Below, one piece after another: positions 18,816 to 27,091 of a stretch of 64,000 nt of DNA (its first letter is position 1; each line of letters opens with the position of its first letter). Below the pieces are notes generated by a model. That model saw only the letters and a list, made by a program, of their open reading frames with translations. It searched no databases and was not told the DNA's origin. The position numbers were made by a program, and so were the translations under genes. This stretch comes from Ruegeria lacuscaerulensis ITI-1157 (lineage in GTDB: Bacteria; Pseudomonadota; Alphaproteobacteria; Rhodobacterales; Rhodobacteraceae). Location: contig GG704596.1 of NCBI GenBank assembly GCA_000161775.1, positions 1,323,113 through 1,387,112 of the forward strand. The letters run 5' to 3'.

Positions 18816-19741
18816 GCCGGCATTCCTTTCCGCGGGTCATAGCTGTGCGACTTGCGCCAGTTCTGCATGAACTGCTTCAGTTCGTCGTCGATCTTGTCGG
18901 GCATCACCACGCTCAGCTCGATCAGCTGGTCGCCGCGTTTGTCCGAGCCGCGTTTCCTGACGCCCTTGCCCCGCAGGCGCAGGGTCTTGCCGCTGCTGGT
19001 GCCCTCGGGCACGGTCACGTTCACGCGGCCGTCGATCGTGGGCGCGGGAACCTTGCCGCCCAGAACGGCCTCGTCGATGGTGATCGGCAGAGTGATGCGG
19101 ATGTCGTCGCCCTCGCGCTTGAACACCGGGTGCTCGGCCACGCGGATCGTGACCAGCGCATCACCCGGCGGCCCCTCGCCATAGCCCGGCGCGCCCTTGC
19201 CGCGCAGGCGGATGGTCTGGCCGTCGGTGATGCCGGCGGGGATCTTCACCTCGACCCGGTCGCCATTGGGCAGGGTCAGCTTTTGCGTGGCACCAAAGAC
19301 CGCGTCGAGGAAGCTGATCTGCAGGCTGTAGTTCACGTCGTGGCCTGGCGCGTGGAATTCATGTGTGCGTGCCCCGCCGAAGCCGCCGCCACGCCGGTTG
19401 CCGAAGAACTGGGCAAAGATGTCCGACATGTCGTCGCCCTCGAACCCACCGCCCGCGCGATAGGGGTTGCCCGCGGTTTCGGCATATTCGCGGTAGTATT
19501 GCTGCTGCGGGCGTTCCTGGCCCGAGGCATCAATCTCGCCCCGGTCGAACTTGGCCCGGGTTTCGGGGTCCTTCAGCAGGTCATAGGCGGCCGCGGCGGC
19601 CTTGAATCGCGCCTCGGCCTTTTCATCGCCGGGCTTGAGGTCGGGGTGGCAGTCCTTGGCGATGCGCCGGTAGGCTTTCTTGATTTCGGCGGCACTGGCG
19701 TCTTTCGAGACGCCCAAAACCGAATATGGATCGTCGCTCAT
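18812..19741 (-). CDS. CbpA-type DnaJ co-chaperone (class B J-protein)
   Basis: A 309-residue J-protein. The J-domain is at 1-70, with HPD at H32-P33-D34. A Gly-rich linker (about 95-120) follows, then two C-terminal substrate-binding domains. The zinc-finger of canonical DnaJ is absent, which makes it class B like CbpA. It stimulates the ATPase of DnaK and delivers substrates. It is co-transcribed with a CbpM-like gene, as in enterobacteria. The ATG at 19741 follows a GAGAGATAC stretch. Confidence 0.9.
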   Translation of the reverse strand: MSDDPYSVLGVSKDASAAEIKKAYRRIAKDCHPDLKPGDEKAEARFKAAAAAYDLLKDPETRAKFDRGEIDASGQERPQQQYYREYAETAGNPYRAGGGFEGDDMSDIFAQFFGNRRGGGFGGARTHEFHAPGHDVNYSLQISFLDAVFGATQKLTLPNGDRVEVKIPAGITDGQTIRLRGKGAPGYGEGPPGDALVTIRVAEHPVFKREGDDIRITLPITIDEAVLGGKVPAPTIDGRVNVTVPEGTSSGKTLRLRGKGVRKRGSDKRGDQLIELSVVMPDKIDDELKQFMQNWRKSHSYDPRKGMPA

Positions 19742-19920
19742 GTATCTCTCGTTTCTGATTGGTTTCGCCAGTGGAAGTCGTTGGCAGTTAACCTTTCAGA
19801 TTGTGTCTTGTCATGGATTTTCAACAGGGCCGGACACCGAGCGGTTTGAATTTTCTCGAAAATTTCCGGCATCCTGATACTATTCGCATGGTTCGAACCG
19901 TTGCGGAGGGAGTCAATCGC

Positions 19921-20304
19921 ATGTCTCGCAGAATCAAGTCGGCCCTGGCCCTGTTGGCGGGCAATGCCATCGGTCTGTTGCTGGCCAGCCTGTTGCTGAC
20001 CGGCTTTTCGATCAAGCCGGTGTCCTTCATCGTGGTGGTGATCGTGTTCACCCTGGTTCAGGTCGTGGCCGAGCCATTGATCCTGAAGATCGGGGAAAAG
20101 AACGTGCCGGCGCTGAAGGGCGGCATTGCGCTGGTGGTCACCTTCGTGGGTCTGCTGGTCACCGATCTGGTCACCGCTGGGCTGACGGTGGGCGGTATCT
20201 CGAACCTGCTGGCGGCGACGCTGCTGGTGTGGCTGGGGGCCCTGATCGCCGGAATCGTCTTGCCGATCTATGTGTTCAAGGAACTGCGCGAGCCCAAGAA
20301 ATAA
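19921..20304 (+). CDS. Small four-helix integral membrane protein
   Basis: A 127-residue protein with a short basic N-terminus (MSRRIKS) and four hydrophobic segments at about 9-28, 33-52, 66-88 and 93-116. It ends in a basic tail (KELREPKK). The layout matches small phage-holin-superfamily-IV-like membrane proteins found outside phages in many bacteria, but there is no phage context here. The function is unknown. The ATG at 19921 gives the expected N-terminus; longer frames upstream have no hydrophobic character. It ends 3 bp before the convergent PLP enzyme. Confidence 0.65.
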   Translation: MSRRIKSALALLAGNAIGLLLASLLLTGFSIKPVSFIVVVIVFTLVQVVAEPLILKIGEKNVPALKGGIALVVTFVGLLVTDLVTAGLTVGGISNLLAATLLVWLGALIAGIVLPIYVFKELREPKK

Positions 20305-20307
20305 GGC

Positions 20308-21414
20308 TCAGGCCAGCGCAGTCAGGCTGTCGTTCAGGGCCTGCCACAGCTCGTCCACCGGTTCACACCCGACCGACAGGCGCACGAAGCCGGGATCGAC
20401 CTGATCCCCCCAGCGCGCGCGCCGCTCGGCCGAGCTGTGCACGCCACCAAAGGACGTGGCCGGGCGCAACAGCGGGCAGCTGTTGATGAACCGTTCAGCC
20501 CGGTCTTCCGAGGCCAGCGTGATCGTCAGCAGAAAACCGAACCGCGCGGTCTGTTTGCGGGCCAGATCGTGCGACGGGTCCGACGGCAGGCCGGGATAGC
20601 GAATCTGCGTGACCGCCGGATGATCGGCCAGCCGTTCGGCCAGAACCTGCGCCGAGCTGCACATGCGGTCGAACCGAACGTCCAGCGTCTCGAGCCCGCG
20701 ATGCAGCAGCCAGGCTTCATGCGGGCCGGGGATCGAGCCCGAGACGCGGCGCCATTCCTCGACCCGGTCCATGATCTGGGCATCGCGGCTGGCCACATGG
20801 CCCATCAGCAGATCGGAATGCCCGCCCATTGCCTTGGTGTCCGAGGCGACGACGATGTCGATGCCCAGGTCCAGCGGGCGCTGTCCCAGCGGGGTCAGCG
20901 TCGTGTTGTCGGCGATGGTGATGCCCCCCGCGGCGCGCACGTCACGGGCCACCTGAGCCAGGTCGATCATGTCGAGCCCGGGGTTGGACGGGCTTTCGAC
21001 GAAGACCACGTCGAACCCGTCAAACCCGCCCTGCGCGAACGCGGTCGTGGGGCGCTCTTCGACCGACACGCCCAGCGGGGCGAGGAACCGGTCGGCCAGC
21101 AGGCGGGTGACATAATACCCGTCCGACGGGATCAGGATGCGCGACCCCGCCCGCACGGTGGCGAACAGTGCGGCCGAAATCGCGCCCATGCCGGACGGAA
21201 AGATCAGGCAGGGTGCGTCTTCCAGATGCGCCAGCACATGCTCGACCTGCGTCCAGGTCGGGTTGTCCACACGGCCATAGGTCGGGTGCCCGTCCGGCGC
21301 GCCGGGCAGGTGGAACATGCTGCTTTGGGTCAGCGGCAGGGCCACCGGTTCGCCCTTGCTGAGCGCATTGCCGCGCAGATGCAGCATCTCACCGGTCTTG
21401 GGGAGGCGCGCCAT
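20308..21414 (-). CDS. Cys/Met-metabolism PLP enzyme (cystathionine lyase-like)
   Basis: A 368-residue fold-type I PLP enzyme of the trans-sulfuration family. The PLP lysine is K194 in SDTKAMGGHSD, and the YGR motif (Y46-R48) supplies phosphate contacts from the neighbouring subunit. FPSGMGAIS (about 72-80) and ADNTTLTPLGQRPLDLGIDIV lead into the active site, where the usual NT(F/W)(A/L)TP motif is changed to NTTLTP. It could be a cystathionine beta- or gamma-lyase or a gamma-elimination enzyme; substrate cannot be set from sequence. It lies 3 bp after the LOG-family gene, probably in one transcript. Confidence 0.8.
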   Translation of the reverse strand: MARLPKTGEMLHLRGNALSKGEPVALPLTQSSMFHLPGAPDGHPTYGRVDNPTWTQVEHVLAHLEDAPCLIFPSGMGAISAALFATVRAGSRILIPSDGYYVTRLLADRFLAPLGVSVEERPTTAFAQGGFDGFDVVFVESPSNPGLDMIDLAQVARDVRAAGGITIADNTTLTPLGQRPLDLGIDIVVASDTKAMGGHSDLLMGHVASRDAQIMDRVEEWRRVSGSIPGPHEAWLLHRGLETLDVRFDRMCSSAQVLAERLADHPAVTQIRYPGLPSDPSHDLARKQTARFGFLLTITLASEDRAERFINSCPLLRPATSFGGVHSSAERRARWGDQVDPGFVRLSVGCEPVDELWQALNDSLTALA

Positions 21415-21417
21415 CGC

Positions 21418-22260
21418 TCAGCGCCCCGGAATGTCGCTGCGCGGCGGGGCGGGTTCCCAGCGCTCGATGATATCGACCGCCTCCTGCGCGGTTTCGACAA
21501 AGCGGAACAAGTCCAGATCCTGTTCGGAAATCGTGCCGGCATCGGCCAGGGCTTTCCAGTTGATCACCCGTTCCCAGAATTCGCGACCGAACAGCAGGAA
21601 CGGCACGCGCTCCATCCGGCCGGTCTGGATCAGCGTCAGCGATTCGAACATCTCGTCCAGGGTGCCGAACCCGCCGGGGAAGATGGTGATCGCGCGGGCG
21701 CGCATCAGGAAGTGCATCTTGCGGATGGCGAAATAGTGGAAGTTGAAACACAGATCCGGCGTGACGTACTGGTTCGGGGCCTGTTCGTGCGGCAGCACGA
21801 TGTTCAGCCCGATCGAGCACCCGCCGGCATCATGGGCGCCGCGGTTGCCGGCCTCCATCACGCCGGGGCCGCCGCCGGTGACGATCACGTTCTCGCGGCA
21901 GCCGCTTTGCTTGGATTTCTCGGTCATCAGGCGGGCGAATTCGCGTGCCTCGTCATAGTATTTCGACAGCTCGGCCAGGGTTCTGGTCCGTGCGCCGTCC
22001 TTCTTGGCCGGTTCCGGGATACGCGCGCCGCCGAACATCACGATGGTCGACGTGATCTCGCGCTCGGAAATGTTCAGCTCGGGCTTCAGCAGTTCCAGTT
22101 GCAGGCGCACGGGGCGCAGCTCGCTGCGCAGCAGGAACTCTTCATCGGCAAAGGCCAGCCGGTACGAGGGCGAGCGTGTCTGCGGCGTGTCCGGTACCTC
22201 GCTTGCGGTCGAGCGGTCGGTCTGTGCGTCGCGGAAGGGGCTGAGGCGTTGATCTTTCAT
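21418..22260 (-). CDS. LOG-family protein (nucleotide 5'-monophosphate phosphoribohydrolase-like)
   Basis: A 280-residue protein with the Rossmann-like LOG core: TGGGPGVMEAGNRGA at 128-142, R180-K181, and PGGFGTLDEMFE at 195-206, the invariant phosphoribohydrolase motif. LOG enzymes release adenine-type bases from nucleotide monophosphates; some make cytokinin and others are housekeeping (PpnN-like). The N-terminal 70 residues are an extra leader typical of the longer proteobacterial form. Old annotations of the family as 'lysine decarboxylase' are wrong. It is divergent to the threonine dehydratase-like gene. Confidence 0.85.
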   Translation of the reverse strand: MKDQRLSPFRDAQTDRSTASEVPDTPQTRSPSYRLAFADEEFLLRSELRPVRLQLELLKPELNISEREITSTIVMFGGARIPEPAKKDGARTRTLAELSKYYDEAREFARLMTEKSKQSGCRENVIVTGGGPGVMEAGNRGAHDAGGCSIGLNIVLPHEQAPNQYVTPDLCFNFHYFAIRKMHFLMRARAITIFPGGFGTLDEMFESLTLIQTGRMERVPFLLFGREFWERVINWKALADAGTISEQDLDLFRFVETAQEAVDIIERWEPAPPRSDIPGR

Positions 22261-22333
22261 TGCTGGGTGTTCCCTGCTTGCGTGTTTTCCAAACAGCTAT
22301 AGGGTTCGCGGGCAGAGTGCCAGTCACGGAAAG

Positions 22334-23257
22334 ATGAGAATGGATTGGAAACACGAGATTTCGGCGGCGGCCCGGAGGATTGCCGGCCATGCACAGGTGA
22401 CGCCGGTCATGGCCAGCGCCGGTCTGGGGCTGGGCTATCCCGTCGAGATGAAACTGGAACACCTGCAGCACACCGGCAGCTTCAAGGCGCGCGGGGCCTT
22501 CAACACTTTGCTGAGCACGGATGTGCCCGCGGCCGGAGTGGTGGCCGCATCGGGCGGGAATCACGGTGCGGCTGCGGCCTATGCTGCGCGGGCGCTGGGC
22601 CATCCGGCCAAGATCTTCGTGCCCGAGATGGCCGGCCCGTCCAAGATTGCCCTGATCGAACGGATCGGGGCCGATCTGAGCGTCGTGCCGGGTGAATATG
22701 CCAATGCCCTGTCGATGGCGCGTGAACACGAGGCCCGCACGGGCGCGATGCAGATCCATGCCTATGACGCGCCGGCAACCGTGGCCGGGCAGGGCACCTG
22801 TTTCGCCGAATGGGACAGCCAAGGCCTACAGGCAGATACCGTGTTGGTGGCGGTGGGCGGCGGTGGGCTGATCGCGGGCGCTCTGGCCTGGTTTCAGGGC
22901 GCGCGCAAGGTCGTTGCGGTCGAGCCGGAAACCTCATGTGCCTTGAACGCGGCGTTGCAGGCCGGAGCGCCCGTGGATGTGTCCGTTTCCGGCATTGCAG
23001 CCAACGCGTTGGGTGCGCGGCGGATCGGCGACATCTGTTTCGGGCTGGCGCAGGGGATGACGTCGGTGCTGGTCAGCGATGATGCGATCACCGAGGCGCA
23101 GCAGCGCCTGTGGCAGGCGCACCGCATTCTGGTCGAGCCGGCGGGCGCGACGGCCCTGGCGGCTCTGATCTCGGGTGTCTACACGCCGGAACCGGGAGAA
23201 CGGGTCGCGGTTCTGGTCTGCGGGGGCAATATCGCACCTGACCCTCTGACCGTCTGA
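22334..23257 (+). CDS. Threonine/serine dehydratase-like PLP enzyme
   Basis: A 307-residue fold-type II PLP enzyme. K51 in GSFKARGA forms the Schiff base; ASGGNHGAAAA is the substrate loop and VGGGGLIAG the phosphate-binding loop. The length and lack of an ACT or regulatory domain fit the biodegradative/short family that contains threonine dehydratases, serine racemases and hydroxyaspartate dehydratases. The final ALVCGGN segment is typical. The start may be the ATG at 22334 or the second at 22340; GGAAAG precedes both. It is a single gene, divergent from the LOG gene. Confidence 0.8.
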   Translation: MRMDWKHEISAAARRIAGHAQVTPVMASAGLGLGYPVEMKLEHLQHTGSFKARGAFNTLLSTDVPAAGVVAASGGNHGAAAAYAARALGHPAKIFVPEMAGPSKIALIERIGADLSVVPGEYANALSMAREHEARTGAMQIHAYDAPATVAGQGTCFAEWDSQGLQADTVLVAVGGGGLIAGALAWFQGARKVVAVEPETSCALNAALQAGAPVDVSVSGIAANALGARRIGDICFGLAQGMTSVLVSDDAITEAQQRLWQAHRILVEPAGATALAALISGVYTPEPGERVAVLVCGGNIAPDPLTV

Positions 23258-23282
23258 ATTTGCGCCTTGAGGCCCGGGCCTT

Positions 23283-23302
23283 GGGATTATAGATAAAATC
23301 CC
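23283..23302. promoter_or_regulatory. Inverted repeat immediately before the FCD regulator start
   Basis: GGGATT and AATCCC flank TTATAGATAA, itself a TTAT/ATAA repeat. The site runs up to the ATG at 23303, leaving no room for a Shine-Dalgarno outside it. It is well placed for autorepression by the GntR-family protein that follows. Confidence 0.55.
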
Positions 23303-23902
23303 ATGACCGCCACGATTGCAGATTCCATCTATGACCAGCTCAGCCAGCGAATCATCACGGGCGAGCTGCCCGCGGGTGAGAAACTGCGGCAGGATCATAT
23401 CGCGCGGGCGTTCGACACCAGCCATGTCCCGGTGCGCGAGGCGCTGCTGCGGCTTCAGGCGCATGGTCTGGCCCACAGCGAACCACGGCGCGGCATGCGC
23501 GTCACCGCGCTCGACCCGGCCGAGGTGCGCGAGGTGATCGAGATGCGCGTGGCCCTGGAATCGCTGGCCCTGCAACATGCGATCCAGAATTTGACACCGG
23601 CGGATCTCAAGGCGGCCGACAAGGCCCGCATCGCCTGCGACGAGGCGCAGGATATGCCCACATGGGAAACCCGGAACCGCGCCTTTCATCGGGCGATCCT
23701 GACACCCTGCGCGCGGCCGCGCCTGCTGCATACGATCGACGACCTGCATATCGCCAGCGCCCGCCATCTGTTCGCCCATTGGCGGCACCGCTGGGTCCAG
23801 CGGAAAGACACCGACCACGCCGCCATCGTGCAGGCGATGAAGCGCCGCGACACCGCCACGGCCACAGCGATTCTGGTGCGCCATATCCGCCGCGCCAGCT
23901 GA
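23303..23902 (+). CDS. GntR-family regulator with FCD ligand domain
   Basis: A 199-residue regulator: winged helix at about 5-70 (SIYDQLSQRIITGELPAGEKL, with recognition helix HVPVREALLRLQAHGL), then an alpha-helical FCD domain with the metal-binding type residues NRAFHRAI and a late HAAIVQAMKRRD. FCD regulators sense organic acids. The target is not clear; the nearest genes are the threonine dehydratase-like gene upstream on the same strand and dapD downstream. An inverted repeat covers its start, suggesting autoregulation. Confidence 0.82.
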   Translation: MTATIADSIYDQLSQRIITGELPAGEKLRQDHIARAFDTSHVPVREALLRLQAHGLAHSEPRRGMRVTALDPAEVREVIEMRVALESLALQHAIQNLTPADLKAADKARIACDEAQDMPTWETRNRAFHRAILTPCARPRLLHTIDDLHIASARHLFAHWRHRWVQRKDTDHAAIVQAMKRRDTATATAILVRHIRRAS

Positions 23903-24021
23903 GGCCGACGGGTTTGGGCGCCGGATGGCCGCAGATGGCCCCGCCAAGGTCGCATTGCGCATTGGCCCCGGCTTTCATATAGGCAACACCAACCAAACGA
24001 GAGTCAGAACGGAGAAACCCC

Positions 24022-24849
24022 ATGTCCAACGCCCAACTGGAAACCGCCATCGAGGCCGCATGGGAGGCCCGCGACACGATCACGCCCGCCACCACCGGTG
24101 AACAGCGCGAAGCGATCGAGGACACGCTGAACGCGCTGGACAGCGGCACGCTGCGGGTCGCCGAGAAGCAGGCCGATGGCAGCTGGCATGTGAACCAGTG
24201 GGCCAAAAAGGCGGTCCTGCTGGGCTTTCGTATCAAAGACATGGAAATCCAGTCCGGCGGCCCGCAGGGCGGTGGCTGGTGGGACAAGGTCGACAGCAAG
24301 TTCGCCGGCTGGGGTGAAAACCAGTGGCGCGCGGCCGGTTTCCGCGCCGTGCCCAACTGCGTGGTGCGCAAATCGGCCTATATCGCGCCGGGCGTGGTGC
24401 TGATGCCGTCTTTCGTGAACCTCGGCGCCTATGTGGACGAAGGCACGATGGTCGATACCTGGGCCACGGTCGGGTCCTGCGCGCAGATCGGCAAGAACGT
24501 GCACCTGTCGGGCGGCGTCGGCATCGGCGGCGTGCTGGAACCCATGCAGGCCGGTCCGACCATCATCGAGGACAACTGCTTCATCGGCGCGCGGTCCGAG
24601 GTGGTCGAGGGCTGCATCATCCGCGAGGGCTCGGTTCTGGGCATGGGCGTCTATATCGGCCAGTCCACCAAGATCGTCGATCGCGAGACGGGCGAGGTGT
24701 TCTATGGCGAGGTGCCGCCCTATTCGGTGGTGGTGTCCGGCTCGATGCCGTCGAAGAACGGGATCAACCTGTACTGCGCGGTGATCGTGAAGCGGGTGGA
24801 TGAAAAGACCCGCTCGAAGACCGGGATCAACGAGCTGCTGCGCGATTGA
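24022..24849 (+). CDS. dapD: 2,3,4,5-tetrahydropyridine-2,6-dicarboxylate N-succinyltransferase
   Basis: A 275-residue trimeric succinyltransferase with an N-terminal helical domain and a left-handed beta-helix of hexapeptide repeats (from about [36 protein letters not shown]). It uses succinyl-CoA on tetrahydrodipicolinate in the succinylase branch of lysine and meso-diaminopimelate synthesis. The [34 protein letters not shown] stretch is diagnostic when read in parts. The ATG follows AACGGAGAAAC. dapE, two steps later in the same branch, lies 2.2 kb downstream. A terminator follows the stop. Confidence 0.96.
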   Translation: MSNAQLETAIEAAWEARDTITPATTGEQREAIEDTLNALDSGTLRVAEKQADGSWHVNQWAKKAVLLGFRIKDMEIQSGGPQGGGWWDKVDSKFAGWGENQWRAAGFRAVPNCVVRKSAYIAPGVVLMPSFVNLGAYVDEGTMVDTWATVGSCAQIGKNVHLSGGVGIGGVLEPMQAGPTIIEDNCFIGARSEVVEGCIIREGSVLGMGVYIGQSTKIVDRETGEVFYGEVPPYSVVVSGSMPSKNGINLYCAVIVKRVDEKTRSKTGINELLRD

Positions 24850-24874
24850 TCGCAGACATCATTCAAAGTTCCAA

Positions 24875-24903
24875 AGGTCGCGGCTCTGGTCCGCGGCCTT
24901 TTT
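24875..24903 (+). terminator. Intrinsic terminator after dapD
   Basis: GGTCGCGG pairs with CCGCGGCC (one G-T pair) across a 7-nt loop, followed by five T. It is 25 bp beyond the dapD stop. Confidence 0.88.
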
Positions 24904-24920
24904 CGTTGGGCAGGGTCGAC

Positions 24921-25352
24921 CTATCCCGCCTTGTAGTCGGCGAGATCCTCAGCCGCGTGCAGCAGTGTGCCTTCGTATTTCGGCAAGTCATCGTGCAGAT
25001 CCAGCCAGGGCAGCTTGCTTTGATAATTGACGTGAAAGGTTGGCGCAAAGTCCGAAGGGTCTTCCAGCGAGGCCGCGTACAGATGCATCCCGCCCTCATA
25101 GTGGTCGGCCTCGAACCCCATCGGAGAGCCACAGGTCGCGCAGAAATGACGCTGGACGCCTCTCGAACTGGCGTAAGTGTGCGGTGTTGCACCGGTCCAT
25201 CGGAAATTGCGCAAGGGCACGCCCAACCACGCGACCACGGGCGCGGCGCAATTGCGGCGGCAATCGTCACAATGGCAGTAGCAGCCCCAGCTCTCGGCGC
25301 CCTCAAACTCCCAGCGGGTTTCACCGCACAGGCAGCGGCCGCGTTTGGTCAT
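24921..25352 (-). CDS. GFA/CENP-V-family zinc-binding protein
   Basis: A 143-residue protein with the GFA cysteine pattern: CLCGET, CHCDDCRRNC and FCATCGSPMGFE, which together bind two zinc ions in this fold. The family is named for glutathione-dependent formaldehyde activation, but that activity is disputed and most members are uncharacterised. The ATG at 25352 precedes the first cysteine motif and follows AGGACATC; upstream in-frame sequence is not family-like. It is a single gene convergent with dapD. Confidence 0.85.
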   Translation of the reverse strand: MTKRGRCLCGETRWEFEGAESWGCYCHCDDCRRNCAAPVVAWLGVPLRNFRWTGATPHTYASSRGVQRHFCATCGSPMGFEADHYEGGMHLYAASLEDPSDFAPTFHVNYQSKLPWLDLHDDLPKYEGTLLHAAEDLADYKAG

Positions 25353-25488
25353 GATGTCCTCCGTCGTTTTGCGGGACCAGTCTGACCGGATGGTGGGCCT
25401 GAGCGCGTCAAAAAACGACACGGCATCCGGGAACCGCGTCCAGCCGCCATGCTTGACCATCGACCGGCCCCCGGCTAAGGCCCACGGC

Positions 25489-25836
25489 ATGGAAAAGCAA
25501 AAGAAACCCTCGCGCCAGCAGGTCTATACTCTGTTGGTCCAGATTGGCCGCAAGGATGGCGACGGCCTGCCCGAAGGCGCCACCGGCGCGGCGCTCATGT
25601 GCTATGCCAGCGGCGTGGACGAGGCCGAGGCCGTGCGCGAAACCGTGGCCATTCTCAAGCAGGCCGATACGGCTCCGCTGGACGTGACCGGCTATGGCAC
25701 CCTGGCCGAGCGCGAGGCGCAGGGGCACGAGATCGACCCGGACGAGCGCGCTCTGATGCAAAGGGCGCTGGATGAAAACGCGGTTATTGTTGCGCAGATG
25801 ACACCGTTTTTCGGCAACAAGCCCGAAGGCAGCTAG
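25489..25836 (+). CDS. Hypothetical protein, 115 residues
   Basis: A small acidic cytosolic protein (MEKQKKPSRQQVYTLLVQIG ...) without signal peptide or membrane segment. It is predicted mostly helical, with a MCYASGVDEAEAVRETVAIL region and a repeated alanine/glutamate pattern. I recognise no family; it looks like a conserved lineage-specific hypothetical. The ATG at 25489 precedes a good codon pattern. It is divergent to the GFA gene and its stop overlaps the convergent channel/receptor gene by 4 bp. Confidence 0.65.
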   Translation: MEKQKKPSRQQVYTLLVQIGRKDGDGLPEGATGAALMCYASGVDEAEAVRETVAILKQADTAPLDVTGYGTLAEREAQGHEIDPDERALMQRALDENAVIVAQMTPFFGNKPEGS

Positions 25837-26891
25837 TGGCGCGCGCCGAACCACTTGCGATAGATCTGGTCATAGGTGCCGTTCTCGCGCAACGTAAGCA
25901 GCACCCGGTTGACGTCTTCGTCCAGGGGTGACCCGGTCGGGAACAGGATGCCGTAGTTCTCGCGCAGGAAGACGCCGCCGGTCATGGTCGCGATCTTGCG
26001 CCCCTCGTGGGCAGCAAAATAGGACAGGATCGGCGCGTCGAACACGACGGCGTCCAGGTCCCCGTCCTCGAAGGCGGTCAGCATGTCGTCGAGGTCATCG
26101 TAGCCGACGAATTCGATCTCGCGCCGGTTCAGGAAATTTGCGGCAGTCGACCCCGAGATCGTGCCGACCTGTTTGCCATAAAGATCGTTGACCGAATTGA
26201 TGTTGCTGGTGATCGCATCCACCGTCATGACCGAGGTGATCCGCGCGGTGAACACCGAAACGATGAACAGGGACGAGACCACGAGGACCACCCCAAGAAC
26301 ACGGCCGAAAGCCGTGCGCGGCATGCGCTCTTCGAACCCGCCATTGACCACCAGGTTCAGCGCCCACCAGAAGGACGGGAACCAGGCCTCGTTCAGATCG
26401 CGGTCGAAATAGGGCTGAGAACGGCGTTCGAACGTCCACATCAACATGCCGCCGCCCAGCAGAATCGCAAAGGCCAGCCCGATGGCGATGAACAGCTCAC
26501 GCGACAGCAGTGCGTGCAACAAGGACGGTCCGCGCGCGGCATCCGAAGGCACCATGATCTGCAGGCCGGCCTCGAAGATCGGCTGGCTGAAGTCCATTCG
26601 GGCTTCGCGGTCGGCGGTGATCGAAATGTTGGCGATCGCCATGTCCGCCTCGCGGTTTTCCACCGCTGACAGCATGTCGCTGAAAGAGTCCATTCGGACG
26701 ACCGTGTATTCCCAGCCCAGCTCCTCGGCCAGCGCGGCCAGCAGGTCCATGGAGAATCCGGTATCTTCGCCGTCGACTTCATAGGAGAACGGTGGGCGGT
26801 CCACCGTCGCGACCGTCAGAGTTTCGGCCTGGCTGGCTTGTGCAAGGGCTGCGAAGGTCAGGCAGACCAATGCGAATAGGGCGCGCGTCAT
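25833..26891 (-). CDS. GluR0-like ionotropic receptor (periplasmic binding domain split by a pore domain)
   Basis: A 352-residue membrane protein. Signal peptide (1-22); first half of an SBP_bac_3 amino-acid-binding domain (about 24-120, with RPPFSYEVDG and MAIANISITADREARMDFSQP); membrane helix 1 (132-154); a pore segment FPSFWWALNLVVNGGFEERMP (171-191); membrane helix 2 (196-218) ending SVFTARITSVMTV, similar to the SYTANLAAFLT gate of ionotropic receptors; then the second binding half (about 225-350). This S1-M1-P-M2-S2 order is that of GluR0. The usual K+ filter TVGYGD is replaced by V-N-G-G-F-E-E. Ordinary amino-acid ABC binding proteins lack the membrane part, so that alternative is excluded. 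Confidence 0.85.
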   Translation of the reverse strand: MTRALFALVCLTFAALAQASQAETLTVATVDRPPFSYEVDGEDTGFSMDLLAALAEELGWEYTVVRMDSFSDMLSAVENREADMAIANISITADREARMDFSQPIFEAGLQIMVPSDAARGPSLLHALLSRELFIAIGLAFAILLGGGMLMWTFERRSQPYFDRDLNEAWFPSFWWALNLVVNGGFEERMPRTAFGRVLGVVLVVSSLFIVSVFTARITSVMTVDAITSNINSVNDLYGKQVGTISGSTAANFLNRREIEFVGYDDLDDMLTAFEDGDLDAVVFDAPILSYFAAHEGRKIATMTGGVFLRENYGILFPTGSPLDEDVNRVLLTLRENGTYDQIYRKWFGARH

Positions 26892-27091
26892 GGGGTACTC
26901 ACCTGTTTCGCGGCCCTCTAGCGCAATTTGGCGTGCTGCGGCAAGACCGTCGCAAGGTCATCTGGCCAGATTTCTTTGTCCCGAAGATTCGGGCCGGACC
27001 GCCGGAAAACCGCAGATCGGGGTTGGCATCGCCGCCAATTCGTTGAATCTGTGCGGGAACCCCTCCCACGCCGAAACCGCGAGGCCCCCGA

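Noticed and set aside
18391-18840. Arg/Pro-rich minus-strand frame overlapping CbpM
   Set aside because: It is a frame shadow of the CbpM-like gene.
19921-20304. Holin-like membrane protein as a prophage remnant
   Set aside because: No lysin, terminase, integrase or tail genes are near, and the neighbours are core metabolic genes.
20437-22302. A 621-codon plus-strand open frame
   Set aside because: It is the complement of the PLP enzyme and LOG gene, both with intact motifs.
26892-27091. Possible RNA gene or riboswitch between the receptor and dapE
   Set aside because: I can find no tRNA-like fold or known riboswitch core in the 200 bp; it is treated as a divergent promoter region.
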